A stretch of 64,000 nucleotides of DNA from contig NC_064819.1 in assembly GCF_024166365.1 (NCBI RefSeq), positions 756,501 through 820,500 on the forward strand. The letters run 5' to 3'. Positions within the stretch are counted from its first letter, which is position 1. The number at the start of each line of letters is the position of its first letter. The notes below the pieces were generated by a model. That model was given only the letters and a program-made list of their open reading frames with translations. It ran no database searches and was not told the DNA's origin. A program made the translations under genes and the position numbers. This DNA comes from Elephas maximus indicus (taxonomy: Eukaryota > Chordata > Mammalia > Proboscidea > Elephantidae). This document shows positions 13,001-24,123 of this stretch, piece by piece.

Positions 13001-13678
13001 ATTCTTCTGTAAAGAAGAACTTTAACTTATCATTTTTTTTTTTTTTTTGGTTACCTTAGAAGAGTTCAAAGAGGAAAGGTAGGAAAAATGTTTAAATATT
13101 TCCCTTTTTAAAAAAATCAATTTTTAGAGTAATAAGTTAATATCCTAGTAACCTCCATGGAAATAAAAAATTGATATCATTATCAACTTATTTGATGGAC
13201 TTCAATTAATTGCAGTCATTCTTTTTTGATGTTCAAATTAAGCTAGTGGGAATCCCTTGTACTTTAAGGGTTTCCTTCTCAATGAAGTTGGGCACTTTCA
13301 TTTGCTTTGCTCAACTTTTCTATAATTGTTCCTAGGTCTCTGACTTGTTCTTCCTTCCTTCCCTTCTCAATTATGGTTTTTATAACTCACATATCCAACA
13401 CAATTCCTCCCCCCTGCAAAAGCCCATATAACCACTTTTTTTTTTTTCTGGTTAAATTCTTCTTTCAGTGTAGTAGGTTAACATAAGCCATTTTGCCAAG
13501 ACACTTTACTGGATGAGTATAATTCTATAACAAGTTTTGATCTGTATTACTTCTGTTTTTTTAAAAAAATTAAATTGTCACTAGACTGTGAATATATACT
13601 AAGTAAAGAAGCAACCATAAGCTTGACGCTAGATACTTAACGGAAATGATCATAAGATATAAGGTGATATTTTCTGAC
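13001..13678. other. Intron, no recognised content
   Basis: AT-rich sequence with T-runs near 13028 and 13438. I see no repeat family or exon here. Confidence 0.5.
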
Positions 13679-13852
13679 CTCCACTACAGTTTTACAGGTA
13701 GCAGAATATTTCATGGGTTCATTCGTTAAGCAGTTTAACTCTCCTATTATTTCCCCACTGATCACATAGTCCGTGTGAGTTATCTGAAAGTCTTTCTCCT
13801 CTGACTCCCAGGGTATTTGGCCATTACCCAAACCTGGCTTTGATCTTTGAAG
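13679..13852 (-). CDS. SLC9C1: SLC9C1 exon: CNBD phosphate-binding cassette
   Basis: The exon has 174 bases, 58 codons in phase 0. The acceptor is ttcctgaacag/CTTCAA and the donor GAG/gtcag. It carries [20 protein letters not shown], the counterpart of the phosphate-binding cassette (GE..xL....RxA in cAMP-binding proteins). The glycine-glutamate pair is present. The usual arginine before S/T-A is Tyr (KYSA), as I also recall for the human protein. This suggests atypical nucleotide contacts. Confidence 0.94.
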
Positions 13853-13962
13853 CTGTTCAGGAAGAAAGAAAGAAAAATACATATGTCAGTTGACTTGTCT
13901 TCTTAAAATTACCTAGTTTAATAGCTTTTTCCCCTTTGAGTTTTAAAATTTCTAATATATAC

Positions 13963-14458
13963 TATCTTAGTCATCTAGTGCTGCTTTAAGAGAAATACCA
14001 CAAGCGGATGGCTTTAACAAAGAGAAATTTATTTTCTATGTAGGCTAAAAGCCCAAATTCGTGGTGTCAGCTCCAGGGAAGGCTTTCTCTCTCTGTCGGC
14101 CTTCTCATAATCTTCCCCTGGTGGAGGAGCTTCTCAGGCACAGGGACCTGGGTTCCAAAGGACGTGTTCTGGTCCTGGCACTGCTTTCTTGGTGGTATGA
14201 AGTCCCCAACTCCCTGCTCACTTCCCTTTCCTTTTATCTCTTGAGAGATAAAAGGTGGTGCGGGCCACACCCCAGGGAAACTCCTTTTACATTGGAACAA
14301 GGGGGTGACCCAAGTAAGGGTGATGTTATAATCCCACCTTAATCCTCTCAACATAAAATTACAGTCACAAAATGGAGGACAACCACACAATACTGGGAAT
14401 CATGGCCTAACCAAGTTGATACACACATTTTTGGGGGGACATAATTCAATCTATGACA
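13963..14458 (-). mobile_element. Solo LTR, MaLR-type, with 5-bp target duplications
   Basis: About 496 bp. Read on the minus strand it begins TGTCATAGATTGAATTATGTC and ends near gactaagata. It is flanked on both sides by tatac (13958-13962 and 14459-14463), a perfect 5-bp target duplication as expected for ERVL/MaLR elements. No internal region is present. The terminal CA has decayed to TA. Related fragments occur at 19235-19435 and 51827-52022. Confidence 0.8.
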
Positions 14459-14885
14459 TATACATATTGTTTTCATAATACTTATTACTCTTCCTTTTTA
14501 AGTAAATTTATTAAATTAGCAATGACTTAGAAACAAAGCATCTTTTTTTTTTTTTTTTAAACAGAACACTCTTAAATACCCTAATCTTTCTAATTCCTCC
14601 TACTCAGCCAACCTCTACCCAGGTAGAATGGATAAATCTCCAATTCAGATAAATAGAAGATGTAATTCTCCATCTTAAAAGACGCTCTTTTTTTTGATAG
14701 CTTATTATTATGATAAAGTATGACTAAAGAGACAGATGAGTGGTCTTTTCCACTGTTTCTTAACACGAAAATTGTCATTTGAACTGCAGCTAGTGTAATA
14801 CAAAAGGAATAAAGCTATTCATTCCCAATTTTATAAAATTTTAAACTAATGTTCACAAGTGCATTTGTAAGTAAGTCTGCCTTAC

Positions 14886-14984
14886 CTTTACCATGCCTGA
14901 AATAATTACATAGATTCCTCTGGGCTCATCACCTTCTTCAAATATATCATTTCCACAATCAAATGTTACAACTGTGGCTCCTTC
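14886..14984 (-). CDS. SLC9C1: SLC9C1 exon: CNBD beta-roll start
   Basis: The exon has 99 bases, 33 codons in phase 0. The acceptor is atatttttag/GAAGGAGCC and the donor AAG/gtaagg. It contains [16 protein letters not shown] followed by [12 protein letters not shown]. The pattern of I-F-x-E-G-D-x-P, then G-I-Y-x-I-I-S-G, is the classic opening of a CNBD beta-roll, as in CRP, HCN and PKA regulatory domains. Confidence 0.94.
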
Positions 14985-15250
14985 CTAAAAATATCACCAA
15001 ATTTGTAAGCTATAAATAATATTTTAGCAGTGGTTGGGGGTGCTAATGTTTACACTTAAAGTTTTTACATTTTTAAAGTAAATATCACTCAGCAAGATCT
15101 CCTGAGATATCAGATTAGTAGTAAATTTAAAAGACAAAATTGGAATTATGAATTGTAAAGGAGGAAGGTGAACATTCATGGCTGTATGAAATTTCAGATG
15201 AGATATTTATACGTGAACTAGGAAAGAAATAATCTAGTAATAAGAATGTA

Positions 15251-15445
15251 ATCACCAGTTGCTATCAAGTTGATTCCAACTCACGGTGAACCCATGTGTG
15301 TCCGAGCAGAACTGTGATCCACAGGGTTGTCGATGGCTAAATTTTTCAGAATTAGATCTTCAGGCCTTTTCATGTGAGGTGCCTCTGGGTGAACTTGAAC
15401 TTTCAACCTTTCGGTTAGTAGCAGAACAACTGTTTGTACCGCATT
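15251..15445 (-). mobile_element. AfroSINE, long type, diverged
   Basis: Reverse-complement SINE: tail first (gttgctatcaagttgattcc), then gtgatccacagggttgtc, then head sequence aactttcaacctttcggtta. It abuts the RTE-derived element that starts near 15450. Confidence 0.75.
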
Positions 15446-15449
15446 GGTA

Positions 15450-15752
15450 GTTCAGCCTTCCAGGCTGGAGAGCTGGGCTCAAGCCATGCACAGTCACCAA
15501 CTGCCTACTGGTAAAGGCTTGCATATTGCTATGACGCTGAACAGGTTTCAGTGGAGCTTCCAGAGTAAGACAGACTAGGAAGAAAGGCCTGCAATCTTCT
15601 TCCAAAAACCAGCCATTGGAAATCCTATGGGTCACAGTGGTCCCACCCAAAACCAATCATGAGGATGGTGCAGGACTGGGCAACATTTTGTTCCATTGTG
15701 CATGGGTCGCCATGAGTCAGGGACAACTCATTGGCAGCTAACAACAACATGT
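15450..15752 (+). mobile_element. Internally deleted RTE derivative (5' and 3' ends only)
   Basis: The first half (ggcttgcatattgctatgac, then aggtttcagtggagcttcc, gacagactaggaagaaagg) matches the 5' region of the RTEs at 19438 and 42171. The second half (aggatggtgcaggactggg to cagctaacaacaacat) matches their 3' end. About 2.7 kb of coding sequence is missing. This is a non-autonomous form that could have been mobilised by the RTE machinery. Confidence 0.75.
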
Positions 15753-15879
15753 CATACACAGGGCTGGCAGTCATTTACCTAAACAGTGAGTCCATCTGTC
15801 TTTACTGCAGCAAACCCATTTATGGCTCTCCCATTGCCTACATAACACGGCCTAAGCTTCTTATGTAAACTTCAGCCTA

Positions 15880-16060
15880 CCTCTTTTCTTTCACATTTTA
15901 TAATCCGACACACTCAAATGTTGTAGAACTCTGAAAACACTACGCCTGATTCCCTAAACACATTATGTGTTCTTCTCCTGCTCCTCTGACTCTTGGCTCA
16001 TGTTCTCCCTACTGCCTGGAATGCTCCTTATTTGCTTTCTTGTCCTGATTAATGAACAAA
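15880..16060 (+). repeat. L2-like fragment
   Basis: The ttctccctactgcctggaat and gctcctt words are typical of L2 3' regions. Weak, by eye. Confidence 0.45.
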
Positions 16061-16123
16061 ACTGTGAACTTTTGAGGATTGGAACTATACTTTGTATTTT
16101 TGGAAGGTATTATATATTTCCTG

Positions 16124-16287
16124 GGTATCAATTTGAACCCATCCAGTGGTGCTGTTGAAGAAAATCCTTGAGATCTGCTTCTGTAAAGATTACAGCAAAT
16201 GAAAACCCTATAGAGCAGCTCTGTTCTGTAACACATGGGGTTCCAGTGAGTGAGTCAGGGTCGACTTGAAGGCAATGGGTTTATATA
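16124..16287 (+). mobile_element. AfroSINE, long type, 5'-decayed
   Basis: Recognised from tttgaacccatccagtggt, the gtaaagattacagc middle, and a tail of the form acatggggttccagtgag followed by cgacttgaaggcaatgggtt. The tRNA-like head is mostly missing or degraded. Confidence 0.7.
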
Positions 16288-16312
16288 GTACCTTTAATCA
16301 CTTTATTAAAAA

Positions 16313-16520
16313 TGGCAGGCTGTAGAGCTAGATTGCCTGGCTTTGAACCCCAGCTCTACCTCTAACTGGCTATTTGACCTTGAGAACTTACTGAGTCTTT
16401 GCATTGATCTCCTCATTTGTAAAAAAAGGGTAATAATTGCTCTTACGGGAATGTTTTTGAGGGTATCAAATGATATAATCCATGCAAAAAGCTCAGAACA
16501 CTCCCTGAAAAATAGTATGT
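16313..16520 (+). repeat. MIR SINE
   Basis: Old mammalian MIR pattern: tggctttgaaccccagctct, then tgaccttgagaactt, ctcatttgtaaaaaaagg, and a decayed end caaaaagctcagaac. Confidence 0.8.
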
Positions 16521-17022
16521 TTTCGGTAAAGGTTAGTTTTTATTGTGTGCATTCCCAGATCCTAGCATTGCGTATGGCATATGTAGCACATTCTGGTGAC
16601 GTGAATGAACGGAAAGTGTCAATGAACAGTTCAGTGGTATGCTGAGTATATTTCCATAGGAGCAATAAGCAGGGAAAGTTTGAAAATAAGTGAAAACAAA
16701 GAGCATTTCAAGAAAAGTAAATAGCATCCACAAAGGAACAGAGTTAGGAAACAATATAAAGTGCTTGGGGCACCAAGGCTCATATAGCTGGAGTACAAGG
16801 GGTACGTGACGAATGGGCAACAGAGGATAACAGTCGAGAGGTAAGCAGGAGGCAGATTTCCAAAGAACTTTGCATATCACTCAAAGAGATCTTGAGTTTA
16901 TCCTACTGGCAATAAGTTGTTAAAGAATTTTAAACTGGGCAGTATCATGATTAACCTTTATTTTGTACAAGATTATTTGTAGGCACATTGAAGATGCTAT
17001 AACTAGGAAATAAAAATGTTAC
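16521..17022. other. Intron, possible unnamed ancient repeat
   Basis: The part around gatcttgagtttatcctactg to gggcagtatcatgatt has the feel of an ancient interspersed repeat, but I cannot name it. No exon is seen. Confidence 0.35.
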
Positions 17023-17148
17023 CTGAATGAAGGCTATATGATCTTGGTCTTTATCTAGCCATGGAATATGATACAGTGCTTCTTCAATAGTAAGAGACCT
17101 GATCGTTGGTTGGAAATCAAGCATCTCTCTTTTTTTGGCCATGATTAA
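17023..17148 (-). CDS. SLC9C1: SLC9C1 exon: N-terminal edge of the CNBD
   Basis: The exon has 126 bases, 42 codons in phase 0. The acceptor is gtggttttag/TTAATCATG and the donor CAG/gtaac. It starts [13 protein letters not shown] and ends with [18 protein letters not shown]; human has [18 protein letters not shown]. The PWL...F pattern is typical of the helices that precede the beta-roll of a cyclic-nucleotide-binding domain. The ATG inside the exon is internal to the protein. Confidence 0.93.
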
Positions 17149-18149
17149 CTAAAACCACAAAAATTTAAGAAAGAAGATGAACCAAACTGCTGTTTGTAGA
17201 ATGTTTAAAACAATTATGACCTTGTATTATTTCCTATTCTTGTTCTTCTGAGACTTTTGCTGTCCCGTAGAAACCAACCTCTTACAGTATTTTCTACCTC
17301 CTTACGTTATCATTATTCAGAAGTCATAGGTTCAGCTTTTTTAAAGTAACTTTTTTGAAGTATAAATTGAAGTAGAGCATACACACAAAAAAGTGCACAA
17401 GTATTCACGTGAAGAACATTTACAAAGTGAAAACATCTGTGTGACCAGCAGCCAGATGAAATTATTCACTGGACCCCGAATCCTCCTTCATGTTCCCATT
17501 CTGTCATTGGCCCTTTCCAAAGATAATCACTACCCCAACTTCTATCACCACAGTTTAGCTTTCTATTTGGTTTTGAGCTTTATGTGCATAAAATCAAAGA
17601 GTACGTACATACTTGTTTATGTCTGGTTTCATTTCCTCAATATTATGTTTCTGATATTTATCTATGGTGTTCCAGGGAGCAAAAGCTTATTCATTTTCAT
17701 TGTTGATTAGTATTGCGCTGTATGAATATACCAGTTTTATTTAACTACTGTTGATGGACACTTGAGTTATTTTGGTTTGGGACTATTATGAGTAATGTTG
17801 GCTACACAGCCAGAGGTTTAACTACTGGGTCATAGGATATACATATGCTCGGCTTCAGGCAATATTTTCCAAAGTGGCTGCATCAATTATGCTTTCACCT
17901 TAATGCTGGAGAGAGTCCCAGTTGTTCCACATTGTGGCCTACACTTGGTACTGTCAGTTTTCGTCTCTATTTTCTTTAAATTTTAGGTGTTATGGTGGTT
18001 GCATATTTGGCAATTCATTTTGGTTTGAACATAAATTAAGCTTATAACAATGATAGTTGGTACCTTTCCTTATGTTTATTGGCCACTTGAATATCATCTT
18101 TTGCTAAATGCCTGTTCACATCTTTTGCCTGTTTCTTAAAAACGAGTTG

Positions 18150-18967
18150 TCCTCCACTAAATAGACAATAGATAAGTGGTAACTTTGATGAAGGGTAAGA
18201 CAGTACACAATACTGGGGAAACCAGCACAACTTGTACAAGGTGCGGTCCTGGAAGCTCCATAGACACATCCAAACTCCCTGAGAGACCAAATTACTAGAC
18301 TGAGGGCTGTGGGAACCATGGTCTCAGGGAACATCTAGCTCAACTGGCATAAAATAGTTTATAAAGAAAATGTTCTACATTCTACTTTGGTGAGTCGCGG
18401 CTGGGGTCATAAAAGCCTGTGAGCAGCCATCTAAGATACTAAAGACACAAGGGAAAAATTAGCCCAAAGGACTGAAGAACCACATCTACCACAGCCTCCA
18501 CCAGACTAGGTTCAGTACAACTAGATGGTGCCCGGCTACCACCACTGACGGCTCTGATAGGGATCGCAATACAGGGTCCTGGACAGAGCTGGAGAAAAAT
18601 GTAGAACAAAATTCTAACTCACAAAAAAAAAGAACAGACTTACTGGCCTGACAGAGATGGAGAAACCCTGAGAGTATGGTCCCTGGACACACTTTTAGCT
18701 CAGTAATGAAGTCACTCCTGAGGTTCACCCTTTAGCCAAAGATTAGACAGGCCCAGAAAACAAAATGAGACTAAAGGGGCACACCAGCCCAGGGGCAAAG
18801 ACTAGAAGGCAGAAGGGGACAGGGCAGCTTGTAAGAGGGAACCCAAGATCAAGAAGGGAGAGTGTTGACATGTCTTGGGGTTGGTAACCAATGTCACAAA
18901 GCAATATGTGCACTATTTAACGAGAAGCTAGTTCTGTAAAACTTCATCTAAAGTGCAATAATAAAAA
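18150..18967 (+). mobile_element. L1 3' end, 5'-truncated
   Basis: L1 3'UTR text (agccatctaagatac, aagattagacaggccc, gcacaccagcccagg, A-rich end near 18955-18967). The flanks look like an imperfect target duplication (cttaaaaacgagtt on the left, ctttaaaaagtgagtt on the right), which suits L1 endonuclease. It is a homologue of 39770-40512 and 40877-41594. Confidence 0.8.
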
Positions 18968-19227
18968 ACTTTAAAAAGTGAGTTTTCTTCTCGTTCTTAT
19001 TGATTTGTAAGATATTTTTATGTATTCTGAGTATGAATCCTTTCTGAACATATTTATTTTGCAAAATGCTCTCCCATTTTGCAGATTGTCTTTATATTCT
19101 ATTTTTTTAATAAAGAGTTCTTACTTTTAATATTATTTAAATCCAATTCTGTGTCCTATTTGAGAAATCTTTGCCTACCCCAATTTCATGAAAATTCTGT
19201 TATTTTTTAGAAGCTTAACTGTTTTAT

Positions 19228-22200
19228 TTTTATTGGGGGACCTCGTACCACCAAGAAAGTAGTGCCAGGAGCAGAGCGTGCCCTTTGGACCTGAGATCTC
19301 TGGGCTGAGAAGCTCCTAGTCCAGGGGAAGATTGATGACAAGGACCTTCCTCCAGAGCCGAAAGAGAAAGAAGGCCTTCCCTGGGAGATGGAGCCCTGAA
19401 TTTGGATTTCTACCCTCCTAAACTGAGAGAAGCCTGATGTGTTTGTCAGTTTGTCATACTGTAGGGGCTTGCATGTTGCTGTGATGCTGGAAGCTATGCC
19501 ACTGGTATTCAGATACCAGCAGGGTCACCCATGGAGGACAGGTTTCAGCTGAGCTTCCAGAATAAGACAGACTAGGAAGAAGGACCCGGCAGTCTACTTC
19601 TGAAAAATATTAGCCAGTGAAAACGTTATGAATAGCAGTGGAACATTCTCTGATATAGTGCTGGAAGATGAGCCCCCTCTGTTGTAAGGCACTCAAAAGA
19701 TGACTGGGGAAAAGCTGCCTCCTCAAAGTAGAGTCGACCTTAATGATGTGGATGGAGTAAAGCTTTTGGGACCTTCATTTGCTGATGTGGCATGCCTCAA
19801 AATGAGAAGAAACAGCTGCAAGCATTCATTAATAGTTGGAACCTAGGATGTATGAAGTATGAATCTAGGAAAATTGGAAATCACCAAAAATGAATGGAAC
19901 ACGTAAACTTCAATATCCTAGGCATTAGTGAACTGAAATGGACTGGTATTGGCCATTCTGAATTGGAAAACCATATAGTCTACTATCCTGGGAATGACAA
20001 CTTGAAGAGGAATGGTATTGCATTCATCATCAAGAAGAACATTTCAAGATCTATCCTGAAGCACAATGCTGTCAGTGATGGGATAATATCCATATGCCTA
20101 CAAGGAAGTCCAGTTAATATGACTATTATTCAAATATATGCACCAACCACTAGAGTCAAAGATAAATAGAAGATTTTTATCAGCTGCTACAGTCTGAAAT
20201 TGATTGAACATGCAATCAAGATGTGTTTATAATTACTGGTGATTGGAATGCGAAAGTTGGAAACAAAGAAGAAGGATCAGTAGCTGGAAAATATGGGTTT
20301 AGTGATAGAAACAATGCTGGAGATTGAATGATAGAATTTTGCAAGACCAACGACTTTTTCATTGCAAATACCTTCTTTCACCAACATAAACAGTCACTAT
20401 ACACATGGTCCTCATCAGATGGAACACACAGAAATCAAATTGACTACATCTGTGGAAAAAGAAGATGGAAAAGCTCAATGTCATCAGTCAGAACAAGGCC
20501 AGGGGCCGACTGTGGGACAGATCATCAATTGCTCATATGCAAGTTGAAGCTGAAACTGAAGAAAATCAGAGCAAGTCCACGAGAGCCAAAATATGACCTT
20601 GAGTATATTCCACCTGAATTTAGAGATCATCTGAAGAATAGATCTGACACATGGAACATTAGTGATTGAAGACCAGATGCGTTGTGGAATGACATCAAGG
20701 GCATCACCCATGAAGAAAGCAAAAGGTTATTGAAAAGACAGGAAAGAAAGAAAAGATCAAGATGGATGTCAGAGGAGACTCTGAAACTTGCTCTCCAATG
20801 TCGAGCAGCTAAAGCAAAAGGAAGAATTAATGAAGTAAAAGAACTGAACAGAAGATTTCAAAGGGCGGTTTGGGAAGACAAAGTAAAATATTATAATGAC
20901 ATGTGCAAAAAGCTGGAAATGGAAAACCAAAAGAGAAGAACATGATTGGTGTTTCTCAAGCTGAAAGAACTGAAGAAAAAATTCAAGCCTCCAGTTGCAG
21001 TAGCAAAGGATTCTATGGGGTAAAGATTAAATGACGCAGGAAGCATCAAAAGAAGATGAAAGGAATACACAGAGTCATTATACCAAAAAGAATTAGTTGA
21101 TGTTCAACCATTTCAAGAGGTAGCATATGACCAGGAACCTATGGTACTGAAGGAAGAAGTCCAAGCTGCTCTGAAGGCATTGGTGAAAAACAAGGGTCCA
21201 GGAATTGATGGAATGTCAATTGAGATGTTTCAACAAACAGATGCAGTGCTGGAGGTGCTCACTCAGGTATGCCAAGAAATATGGAAGACAGCTTCCCAGC
21301 CAACTGACTGGAAGAGATCCATATTTATGCCTATTCCCAAGAAAGGTGATCTAACCGAAAGTGGAAATTATAGAACAATATCATTAATATCACACACAAG
21401 CAAAATTTTGCTGAAGATCATTCAAAAACTGCTGCAGCAGTATATCGACAGGGAACTGCCAGAAATTCAGGCCAGTTTCAGAAGAGGACATGGAAGCAGG
21501 GATATCATTGCTGATGTCAAATGGATCCTGGCTGAAAGCAGAGAATACCAGAAAGATGTTTACCTGTGTTTTATTGACTATGCAAAGGCATTTGACTGTG
21601 TGGATCATAACAAATTATGGGTAACATTGTGAAAAATGGGAATTCCAGAACACTTAATTGTGCTCATGAGGAACCTTTACATAGATCAAGAGGCAGTTGC
21701 TCGGACAGAACAAGGGGATACTGATTGGTTTAAAGTCAGGAAAGGTATGAGTCAGGGTTGTATTCTTTCACCATACCTTTTCAATCTGTATGCTGAGCAA
21801 ATAATCCAAAAAGCTGGACTATATGAAGAAGAACGGGGCATAAGGTTAGAGGAAGGCTCATTAACAACCTGCGTTATGCAGATGACACAACCTTGCTTGC
21901 TGAAAGTGAAGAGGACTTGAAGTGCTTACTAATGAAGGTCAAAGACCACAGCCTTCGGTTTGGATTACACCTCAACATAAAGAAAACAAAAATCCTCACA
22001 ACTGGACCAATGAGCAACATCATGATAAATGGAGAAAAGATTGAAGTTATTAAAGATTTCATTTTACTTGGATCTACAATCAACAGCCATGGAAGCAGCA
22101 GTCAAGAAATTAAAAGACGCATTGCATTGGGTAAATCTGCTACAAAGGACATCTTCAAAGTGATGAAGAGCAACGATGTCACCTTGAAGACTAAGGTGCA

Positions 22201-22613
22201 CCTGACCCAAGCCACAGTATTTTCAGTTGCATCATATGCATGTGAAAGCTGGACAATGTCTAAGGAAGACCAAAGAAGAATTGATGCCTCTAAAGAATGA
22301 ACAAATCTGTCTTAGAAGAAGTACAGCCAAGAATGCTCCTTAGAGGCAACGATGGCGAGACTGTGTCTTACCTACTTTGGACATGTTGTCAGGAGGGATC
22401 AGTCCCTGGAGAAGGACAACATGCTTGGCAGAGGACTGGGTCAGCGGAAAAGAGGAAGACTCTCAAAGAGATGGATTGACACAGTGGCTGCAACAATGGG
22501 CTCAAGCATAACAATCATTGTAAGGATGGCTCAGGACTGGGCAGTGTTTCGTTCTGTTGTGCATAGGGTCGCTATGAGTTGGAACTGACTCAGTGGCACC
22601 TAACAATGACAAC
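19228..22613 (+). mobile_element. RTE-class LINE (BovB-like), copy 1, with LTR-derived 5' end
   Basis: It encodes, in broken frames, an AP endonuclease domain (about 19894-20669: ILGISELKWTG; TGDWNAKVGN; NQIDYICGK) and a reverse transcriptase (about 21141-22300: KNKGPGIDGMSIEMFQ; FIDYAKAFDCVDHNKLW; YADD codons near 21870-21890). The 3' end is tagggtcgctatgagttgg then taacaatgacaac. Stops at 20168, 20669 and 21630 and a frameshift near 21850 make it inactive. The flanking 11-bp duplications aactgttttat (19217-19227, 22614-22624) enclose both the LTR piece and the RTE. The family's usual product is a single polyprotein of about 1000 residues. Confidence 0.9.
19235..19435 (+). mobile_element. 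LTR fragment joined to the RTE 5' end
   Basis: The text taccaccaagaaagtagtgc to the ctaaactgagagaa end matches, in opposite orientation, the inner-to-3' part of the solo LTR at 13963-14458. It stops just before the LTR's A-rich terminal part and passes directly into RTE sequence. The shared flanking duplication places it inside the same inserted unit as the RTE. Confidence 0.7.
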
Positions 22614-22739
22614 AACTGTTTTATATTTTACAGTTATGTCTACAATCCATCTGGGATTAATTTTTTGTACGTGGTATGAGGTAATTACGCAGATTCATGA
22701 ATGAAATAGGTGCAAGAACTCACAAAGAAAACTACAAAA

Positions 22740-23175
22740 ATCATTGAGGCAAAATTAAAACATAATTAAATACAGGGATATCATGCTAATAGATTGAATT
22801 CATATTACAAAGTTGTCATTTTTTTTCCAAATTGATGCAATTCCAATAGAAATTTTAGTAAGTTATTTAGTGAAAATTGACAAGCTGATTCTAAAATTAA
22901 ATACGAAACACCAAAATAGTCAAAATAATCTTGAAGAAGGAAACTGGCAGATGCACAAGGCCAGATATGAAGGCTTATTATTAAGTTTCAATAATCAAGA
23001 AGGTGTGATATTAGTTCAATGATATGCAAATAGAGCAATGGAATAAAACTGACTCCAGAAACTCATTCACACAAACACGATCACTTAATTTATGACAAAG
23101 TCTCCACAGAGTGCATTGGGGGAGATGGCCTTTTCATAAATCATTATCCACATGGGGAAAAAGTTGAATTTAACC
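22740..23175 (+). mobile_element. Ancient L1 ORF2 fragment, sense
   Basis: The run gcaattccaatagaaatttt, tggaataaaactgactccag and catggggaaaaagtt resembles the ORF2 C-terminal part of old L1 elements on the plus strand. It is heavily diverged. Confidence 0.5.
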
Positions 23176-23371
23176 TAGCACTGTGATGCAAACTATTCCA
23201 GGTTGCATTGTTTCTGTTTATTATTTTCATTTCCTACAGGATAAACTTTCCTCACAATCAAGTGCATCAGTCTTGGTTTTCTAAGTCTAAAATTCCTAGT
23301 CTTTTTTTTGGTTACTTTCTAACATCTCTTTCTACTTGGGGTTTTTGATAGCCTTGTGTTTTAGAGCATGG

Positions 23372-23535
23372 GCTCTGGAATTAGAATGGCTGGATTAGAA
23401 CACTGTCTTCATGCTTACTAGCTCTCCAGCCTTGAGCAAGTTTTTTAAGCTCTCTGTGTCTCAGTTCCCTCTTCTATAAAATAGGGACAGCAATAATACC
23501 CAACTCACAGGGATGTTGTGAGGATCAAGTGAGTA
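23372..23535 (+). repeat. MIR SINE
   Basis: Typical MIR words: tagagcatgggctctggaat, agcaagttttttaagctctc, ctcagttccctcttctataa and gatgttgtgaggatcaag. Confidence 0.85.
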
Positions 23536-23911
23536 CAGACTTATTATTATTATTTATTATGCTTTTATTATTCCCCTTTCTGCATCATTTTTACCATGAT
23601 CTTCTGCAGGTTTTGTTATACTTTATGTTTTTTTGTTCAGTGAAGGGTCTTTCCCTATAATTGAATCCACAGACTGCACCATTAAACTGTAAAATAAACA
23701 TCAAGCTAAAAAAACACCCTGCGCTGACCATGGTGAGTTTTTCTTACTCATATACGGCACACAGGCAATGTGTGGTCATAGAATAACCTATAGAAGCACA
23801 AGCCAGACCATCTGCATCTTATGGAAATTATTCCGCACGCCTCAGTAAAATTATGGCAACTGGTGGGCTTGGGTTGATGGCAACAGGTTGGTTTGGCGGG
23901 CTTGGGAGGCT

Positions 23912-24123
23912 ATGTTGTTTTTGTTAGTTGCTTTTGAGTTCCGTCCGACTCATGGCCACCCCATGTGTGCTGGCTAGAACTGTGCTCCACAGGGTCTTCA
24001 AGGCTGTGACCTTTCGGAAGCAGGTGGATAGGCTTGTCTTCCGGAGTGCCCCTGGGTGGGTTCAGAGCACCAACCTTTTGGCTAGTAGTCAGTGCCTAAC
24101 CATTTGTGCCACCAAGGGGCTCC
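23912..24123 (-). mobile_element. AfroSINE, long type
   Basis: Reverse-complement SINE: tail gttagttgctttt.gagttccg, middle gtgctccacagggtcttcaa, and head gccaccaaggggctcc. The internal part is longer than in the short type. Confidence 0.85.

Larger units (their letters stand above)
17340..22740 (-). mobile_element. Ancient L1 ORF2 remnant, split by two later insertions
   Basis: Antisense L1M text runs 17340-18149, resumes at about 18968-19234 and again at about 22614-22740. It is interrupted first by a young plus-strand L1 3' end and then by an LTR-RTE unit. Across the second break the text joins as gcttaactgttttat...ttttacagttatg, which fits L1M continuity. It lies in the 9.6-kb SLC9C1 intron. 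Confidence 0.65.

Noticed and set aside
14061..14390. Overlapping open frames on both strands
   Set aside because: Both fall inside the solo LTR at 13963-14458 and have no protein similarity.
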